Source: Candidatus Lindowbacteria bacterium RIFCSPLOWO2_12_FULL_62_27
GTDB taxonomy: Bacteria; Lindowbacteria; 2-12-FULL-62-27
Reading direction: 5' to 3'
NCBI GenBank assembly: GCA_001784175.1
Contig: MFPR01000017.1
Location: forward strand, 1 to 64,000
Length of the DNA: 64,000 nucleotides
The translations under genes were made by a program, and so were the position numbers. The notes under the pieces were generated by a model. The model was not told the origin of the DNA, ran no database searches, and saw only the letters and a list, made by a program, of their open reading frames with translations. Shown here in pieces: positions 60,112 through 64,000 of the stretch; the stretch's first letter is position 1; the number at the start of each line of letters is the position of its first letter.

Positions 60112-61746
60112 ATGGCCACCGGTCGCAATCAGCCGTGCCCCTGCGGAAGCGCAAGGAAATACAAGAGGTGTTGCGGCAATCCGCTAAAAATGTCGCTTAA
60201 GGGCATTCATCGCCCGACAGAAAGCCGCGTCGCGGACGGAATCGCCAAAGCGCTCGAACATCACAAGGCCTCTGAACTCATCCGATGTCAACAGCAGGGA
60301 CTGGGCAAGCCGATCATCTCTACAGAACATCAGGGCAGGCGCCTCGTGGCTGTTGGAAACAAAGTCTACCATTCGACCAAATTCAAAACATTCCCTGATT
60401 TTCTGTTCGCTTATGTAAAAGGCAAACTCGGTTCGGAGTGGGGCAATGCGGAGATCGTCAAGCCCCTGGAGGAGAGGCATATTATTCTGCAATGGTACAA
60501 CGAGTATTACCTCTTCCAAAAACGGCACTTCGACAAAGACCACGAAATCCAGTCTTTTCCGGCAACGGGTGTGGTCAATTGTTATCTCGGCCTTGCCTAC
60601 AGTCTGTACTTGCTGGAGCACAACGTCGAGCTCCAGGACCGTTTGCTCAAACGGCTAAAAGACTCGGCAAATTTCCAGGGAGCGTATTACGAATTAATCG
60701 TCGCAAACTGTCTGATTCGAGCCGGATTTGATTTGGTTCTCGAAGATGAAACCGATCGTGCCTCGAAGCATTGTGAATTTTCCGCCGTTTCACAGAAGAC
60801 TGGAAAAAAATACTGGGTCGAAGCCAAGATGCGGGCGGTTTCCGGCATTCTCGGTAAATCCGACCATGACGGCACCCAATCGTTGGAACCGACTTCCTCG
60901 CTGATACAGCATGTGAACAAGGCGCTTGCAAAGCCGGCGGCGGATGAACGACTCATTTTCATCGATCTCAACACCGATCCGCCCGACGGGCAGAGTCTGC
61001 CGGATTGGATGGAACGAGCCGCACAAAAACTTGAAGGCCTCGAAAAAACTTACCAAAAAGGGGAGCGCGCTTATATTTTTGTGACGAACATGGCGTTTCA
61101 CCGGCGCTTGACGGACGCCCGCCCGGCTGGCGCCGTTTTGGTTCACGGATTTGGAATTCCCGATTTTGGAAGGCCGGGGGAATATCGGCTTACGGAAATT
61201 TACAGGAAAAGACAAAAACATAAGGATGCCTATCACATTTTTGAAGCCGTCAAAGAATATCCGAAATTTCCTTCGACGTTTGACGGTAGTTTGCCATCCG
61301 AAACCTTTGGTGATGGAGGTGGTCGCATTATTATTGGAGAAACGTATTTTTTTCCTGATATGGACGAGAAGGGAATTACAGGGACCGTCACTTCTGCCAT
61401 GGTGAGTGAAACTGAAAAGACAGAACATTTGGGCATTACGACAAAAGATAACGGGTCATTTATTCTCAGCAGGCCGATGACAGAGGCGGAACTGACAGAT
61501 TACAAAAACCATCCCGAGGCGTTTTTTGGTGTGATTCTTCAACCACCAGGGAACGCGAATGACCCGTACGAATTATTTGAATTTTTTGTTGGATGTTATA
61601 AAAACTCGTCTAAAGAGAAATTGCTAGAATTTTTAAAGGATTCGCAGGACACCGACTCCCTCGCGGCGTTGCCTCATATGGATTTGGTACTCGAATACTG
61701 CGAACGATTGGTCGCTGCCGCAGTGGCTGGCCAAGAAAACAGATGA
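60112..61746 (+). CDS. SEC-C zinc protein with PD-(D/E)XK-like core
   Basis: The N-terminus GRNQPCPCGSARKYKRCCG is a SEC-C zinc motif. Further on, a region with Glu (HCEFSAVSQKTG) and KYWVEAKMRAV has the E-A-K pattern of restriction-like nucleases. The remaining ~300 residues are unrecognised. At 544 residues it ends the plus-strand island, 13 bases after radC. The combination of SEC-C and nuclease-like core in a defence island fits an anti-phage effector, inferred. Confidence 0.6.
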   Translation: MATGRNQPCPCGSARKYKRCCGNPLKMSLKGIHRPTESRVADGIAKALEHHKASELIRCQQQGLGKPIISTEHQGRRLVAVGNKVYHSTKFKTFPDFLFAYVKGKLGSEWGNAEIVKPLEERHIILQWYNEYYLFQKRHFDKDHEIQSFPATGVVNCYLGLAYSLYLLEHNVELQDRLLKRLKDSANFQGAYYELIVANCLIRAGFDLVLEDETDRASKHCEFSAVSQKTGKKYWVEAKMRAVSGILGKSDHDGTQSLEPTSSLIQHVNKALAKPAADERLIFIDLNTDPPDGQSLPDWMERAAQKLEGLEKTYQKGERAYIFVTNMAFHRRLTDARPAGAVLVHGFGIPDFGRPGEYRLTEIYRKRQKHKDAYHIFEAVKEYPKFPSTFDGSLPSETFGDGGGRIIIGETYFFPDMDEKGITGTVTSAMVSETEKTEHLGITTKDNGSFILSRPMTEAELTDYKNHPEAFFGVILQPPGNANDPYELFEFFVGCYKNSSKEKLLEFLKDSQDTDSLAALPHMDLVLEYCERLVAAAVAGQENR

Positions 61747-61844
61747 TTTGGAATATTGGGATCCGGCCGGTGCGCAATTTGTGGACAACGCGCCGCCTTC
61801 TCTTTCACTGTCTCTCTTTCTATATCTCTCTTTCCCGTGCACTC

Positions 61845-61897
61845 TGTGTCACCATTCGCGGGCATCGTGTGTCACCATCTCGGTGACAGGGAGTCAC
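61845..61897. repeat. Cluster of GTCAC repeats (possible iterons/operator)
   Basis: TGTGTCACCAT occurs twice (61845-61855 and 61868-61878, 23 bases apart). An inverted TGTCACC and another GTCACA follow within 20 bases. The cluster lies at the 3' end of an HTH gene that resembles a replication protein. It could be iterons or an operator; two full copies are few. Confidence 0.35.
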
Positions 61898-62271
61898 ATA
61901 TCGGGGATTGTTGTGCACGGTTTTGGGGATAACGGCAGTTCGTCCTGGATGGCGAGGAGGGTGTAGGTGTTTGACCGCCGGCGGCGGCCTACGGACGGCG
62001 GGCTTCGTTTGATCGAGATGAGGCCGAGGTCGGCCAGTTGGCGGACGACGCGGATCACGTGGCGGCGCGAGAGGGCGAGCATCCGGGCGAGGGTGTCGTA
62101 GGAGGGGTGGCAGGAGCGGTGGTTGAAATCCGCGAACCGCGCCAGGGCCGCGTAGACGCCGACGCCGATGGCGCCGATTTCGGCGGCGTAGTTGTCGATT
62201 ACGATGTGGTCGATGCGAAGCCAGTGGCCCGATGGGGCCCTGGGTTTGGGGTCCGGCATTGGGTCATCCAT
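61894..62271 (-). CDS. HTH protein of replication-initiator type
   Basis: This 125-residue protein has the pattern GVGVYAALARFADFNHRSCH, PSYDTLARMLALSRRHVIRV, then RQLADLGLISI, matching the winged HTH of phage replication or DnaD/RepA-like proteins. It lacks a longer initiator domain, so it may be a regulator or truncated. It follows the Xis-like gene on the minus strand. Confidence 0.6.
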   Translation of the reverse strand: MDDPMPDPKPRAPSGHWLRIDHIVIDNYAAEIGAIGVGVYAALARFADFNHRSCHPSYDTLARMLALSRRHVIRVVRQLADLGLISIKRSPPSVGRRRRSNTYTLLAIQDELPLSPKPCTTIPDM

Positions 62272-62283
62272 TTCTCCGCGCGA

Positions 62284-62544
62284 TCATTTGCCGGACGGCG
62301 GCCGGTAGGACTCGAAGATGAAGCGGTCGAGATCTTCCCGCCGGAATCTCCGGCTCTTGCCGATTTTGGAATAGGGCAGCCTGCCGCGCGCCACGAACGC
62401 GTCGAGGGCGTTCAGCGTCACCCGCAGATAACACGCCGCCTCCTTCGAACTCAGGTAGGGCGTGCTCGGCACCGGCACATCCGGCACCCGGCACCGGCTC
62501 TCGGTGCCGGCCTCTTTTTGCTCATTATCCGTCGGGTGATCCAT
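62284..62544 (-). CDS. Excisionase-like (MerR/Xis fold) DNA-binding protein
   Basis: The 86-residue protein contains YLSSKEAACYLRVTLNALDA, VARGRLPYSKIGKSRRFRRE and DLDRFI, the AlpA/Xis-type winged helix. Close to the integrase, it is probably the recombination directionality factor. It is divergent from the HTH-integrase pair. Confidence 0.75.
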   Translation of the reverse strand: MDHPTDNEQKEAGTESRCRVPDVPVPSTPYLSSKEAACYLRVTLNALDAFVARGRLPYSKIGKSRRFRREDLDRFIFESYRPPSGK

Positions 62545-62758
62545 GAATCAGTGTCCTTCCGCCTCTTCCGCGTCCTCGGACGCCTGAGTTGTATATCAGG
62601 AGAGATTATGTCTGTCAAGAAGCCATTATTGTTTTTAGAGTGATTATGTGGTATATAACACTGTCAGAAAGGATTGTATCTTTGTGAGAGAGCCGCTTGA
62701 CAGAGGGGGTGGCCCATGTTGAAGTCGCCCGTAAGCGTATTTCCGAGGAGGTGGCCGG
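62545..62758. promoter_or_regulatory. Divergent regulatory region between xis-like and HTH genes
   Basis: This 214-base gap contains two GATTATGT copies (about 62605 and 62641), a CCTGA...TCAGG hairpin (62583-62600) and TTGACA at 62697-62702 without a good -10. GAGGAGG (62743-62749) is the ribosome-binding site of the next gene. Promoters for both directions are expected, but I cannot fix them. Confidence 0.4.
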
Positions 62759-63175
62759 ATGGACAAATCGCTGGGAGAAGTGTTTCGAGAGCAGACGCAT
62801 GCCAAGGACTTGACCGCGGAGGATCTGGTCAAAAAAACGGGTGTCGGCACCCGTTCCCTGGTTTTCCAATTCTGGGCGGGCCGGACCTTTCCGCCGCTGC
62901 ACAAGCTGATTTCGATGTTCAACCTGGTTGGAATGGAATTCCACATATATGTCAACGGCCAGTTGCGAAAACTGAAACTGGACGGCCGGCGCGGTCTTTC
63001 TGACGCCGAGCGTGTGCTCGTCGGCGATCCCGGCGAAGTGGGCCTGCTGGATGGCCTGACGCCTTCCCAGGGAGAGGCGATTCTGGCGCAGGCGAATTTT
63101 TTCAGGGAATACAACGCCAGGAAGCAATCGGCGAAACCCGCCTCCGCCCGGCGTCGCGCGGACGCGGCGGCATAG
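62759..63175 (+). CDS. HTH regulator upstream of the integrase
   Basis: A 138-residue protein with KDLTAEDLVKKTGVGTRSLV followed by an HTH-like FQFWAGRTFPPLHKLISMFN segment. The C-terminal half is charged and Ala-rich. GAGGAGG precedes ATG 62759. The stop lies 10 bases before the integrase, so they are probably co-expressed. Confidence 0.65.
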   Translation: MDKSLGEVFREQTHAKDLTAEDLVKKTGVGTRSLVFQFWAGRTFPPLHKLISMFNLVGMEFHIYVNGQLRKLKLDGRRGLSDAERVLVGDPGEVGLLDGLTPSQGEAILAQANFFREYNARKQSAKPASARRRADAAA

Positions 63176-63185
63176 GAGAAAGACC

Positions 63186-64000
63186 ATGCGCGTCAGGGTC
63201 ATTCAACGAAAGGGCGCTTGGTGGATCGACTATTACTATCTGGACGAAACGGGCGCTTTGCGAAGAAAATACGAAAAGATCGGCCCGGGCAGGAAATTTG
63301 CGGAGACGGTGGCCGCCAAGCGCCGCGTGGAAATTCTGGAAGGAAAATTTCTGGACCGCCGTCGTTTCAAGCCCATCACGTTTGCGGACTTTATCCGGGA
63401 ATTCGACGACAAGCACATGCGGTTTTTGAGAATTTACCGGCATGGCGGCAAGCAGTATCTCCGCCATCTGGTTTCCTTCTTTGGCGCAAGGCAACTCATG
63501 TCCATTTCGCAATTCGACGCCGCGCGGTTCAAGGTCCATTTCATGAGCCGGAAAACGCGCGCTGGAACCCCGCCGGCGAAATCGACCTTCAACCGGTATC
63601 TGTCGACTCTCATTTGCATCATGAACAAAGCGGTCGAATGGGGACATCTCCCGCAAAATCCGCTGTCGCGGGTGAAGAAGGAGCGAGAGGACGAAAAGCC
63701 GATGCGAATTTTAACGGCCGCCGAAAAAGTACGTCTCCTCGAAGTCGCGCTGGAGGATGGCCAGGAAGCGCACTCGCTCATCACGTTGGCGCTCAACACA
63801 GGTCTTAGGCGTGGTGATCTTCTGCGTCTTCAAATGAACGCGGCCATGATGCGTGAGCGAGAAATCCATCTCACGATGCAAAAAACCCGCCACGCCATTC
63901 ATGTGCCGCTCAACAGAGCCGCCGAGTCTGCGATCAAAGCGTTGAACCGGGGCGACGACGAATTGTTATTCCCACCGAGGCGCGCGGACTCGAAAGACTC
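63186..64000 (+). CDS. Tyrosine integrase (partial, cut by window edge)
   Basis: The frame runs from ATG 63186 to the window end without a stop. It has an N-terminal strand domain (WWIDYYYLDETGALRRKYEK), a core-binding helix region, and the catalytic entry LITLALNTGLRRGDLLRLQM with the first Arg, followed by MQKTRHAIHVPLN with the beta-strand Lys. The HxxR and Tyr lie beyond the edge. It would integrate and excise the element with the Xis-like protein. Confidence 0.9.
   Translation, partial: MRVRVIQRKGAWWIDYYYLDETGALRRKYEKIGPGRKFAETVAAKRRVEILEGKFLDRRRFKPITFADFIREFDDKHMRFLRIYRHGGKQYLRHLVSFFGARQLMSISQFDAARFKVHFMSRKTRAGTPPAKSTFNRYLSTLICIMNKAVEWGHLPQNPLSRVKKEREDEKPMRILTAAEKVRLLEVALEDGQEAHSLITLALNTGLRRGDLLRLQMNAAMMREREIHLTMQKTRHAIHVPLNRAAESAIKALNRGDDELLFPPRRADSKD

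Overview
The window reads as an integrated, phage-like mobile element of a Gram-negative (diderm) bacterium. Some genes have features common in poorly cultured phyla, such as GspE/GspF machinery, a Tat-exported phosphoesterase and a PIN/antitoxin pair, but I cannot name the host. A tyrosine integrase runs off the right edge and an unrecognised gene is cut by the left edge, so neither end of the element is visible. I saw no rRNA, complete tRNA or CRISPR array.

Layout. (1) 1-1.5 kb: end of an unknown gene, then about 0.9 kb of non-coding, hairpin-rich DNA. (2) 1.5-2.6 kb: a complete IS630-family element whose transposase needs a -1 frameshift. (3) 2.7-7.2 kb, plus strand: a DNA-processing and anti-defence module with an SSB-tailed protein, a Cas4/RecB-like nuclease, ArdC, a PIN toxin/antitoxin pair and a STAS-like protein. 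(4) 7.2-15.0 kb, minus strand: holin/spanin-like genes, amidase, large terminase, structural proteins, major capsid, decoration protein and a prohead protease with a nested scaffold. (5) 15.1-41.6 kb: a 26 kb block of non-phage, visibly more A+T-rich genes. (6) 41.6-44.6 kb, minus strand: portal, small terminase and small head genes. (7) 44.6-61.7 kb, plus strand: a defence island with type I restriction-modification (hsdR-hsdM-hsdS), a HigBA-like pair with a SecB-like chaperone, a GIY-YIG/zinc-ribbon pair, an AAA/subtilase pair of IetAS type, RadC and a SEC-C nuclease-like protein. (8) 61.9-64.0 kb: replication/regulatory HTH genes and the integrase.

The main discovery is block 5. It sits between portal and protease, which are normally adjacent, so it looks like a large insertion into a phage head operon. 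It holds one GspE/PilB-type ATPase, four GspF/PilC-type platform proteins, a short protein that appears to join a GspF cytoplasmic domain to a GspE N2-like domain, a protein with two N2-like modules and no ATPase, and a FliG-like protein with a C-terminal membrane anchor. With them are a signal peptidase I with a membrane N-terminal extension, two tiny pilin-helix-like proteins, an M48 protease, two calcineurin-like phosphoesterases, diacylglycerol kinase, and several membrane or secreted proteins. There are no classical pilins, secretin or alignment proteins. I read this as a possible undescribed envelope machine built from type II secretion/type IV pilus parts; that is inference.

The second point of interest is that head, packaging and lysis genes are present but no tail gene is recognisable. 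The element may be a capsid-forming satellite or a degraded phage, or its tail genes may lie outside the window. Many genes overlap by ATGA or TAATG, so translational coupling is widespread in both the phage and cargo operons.
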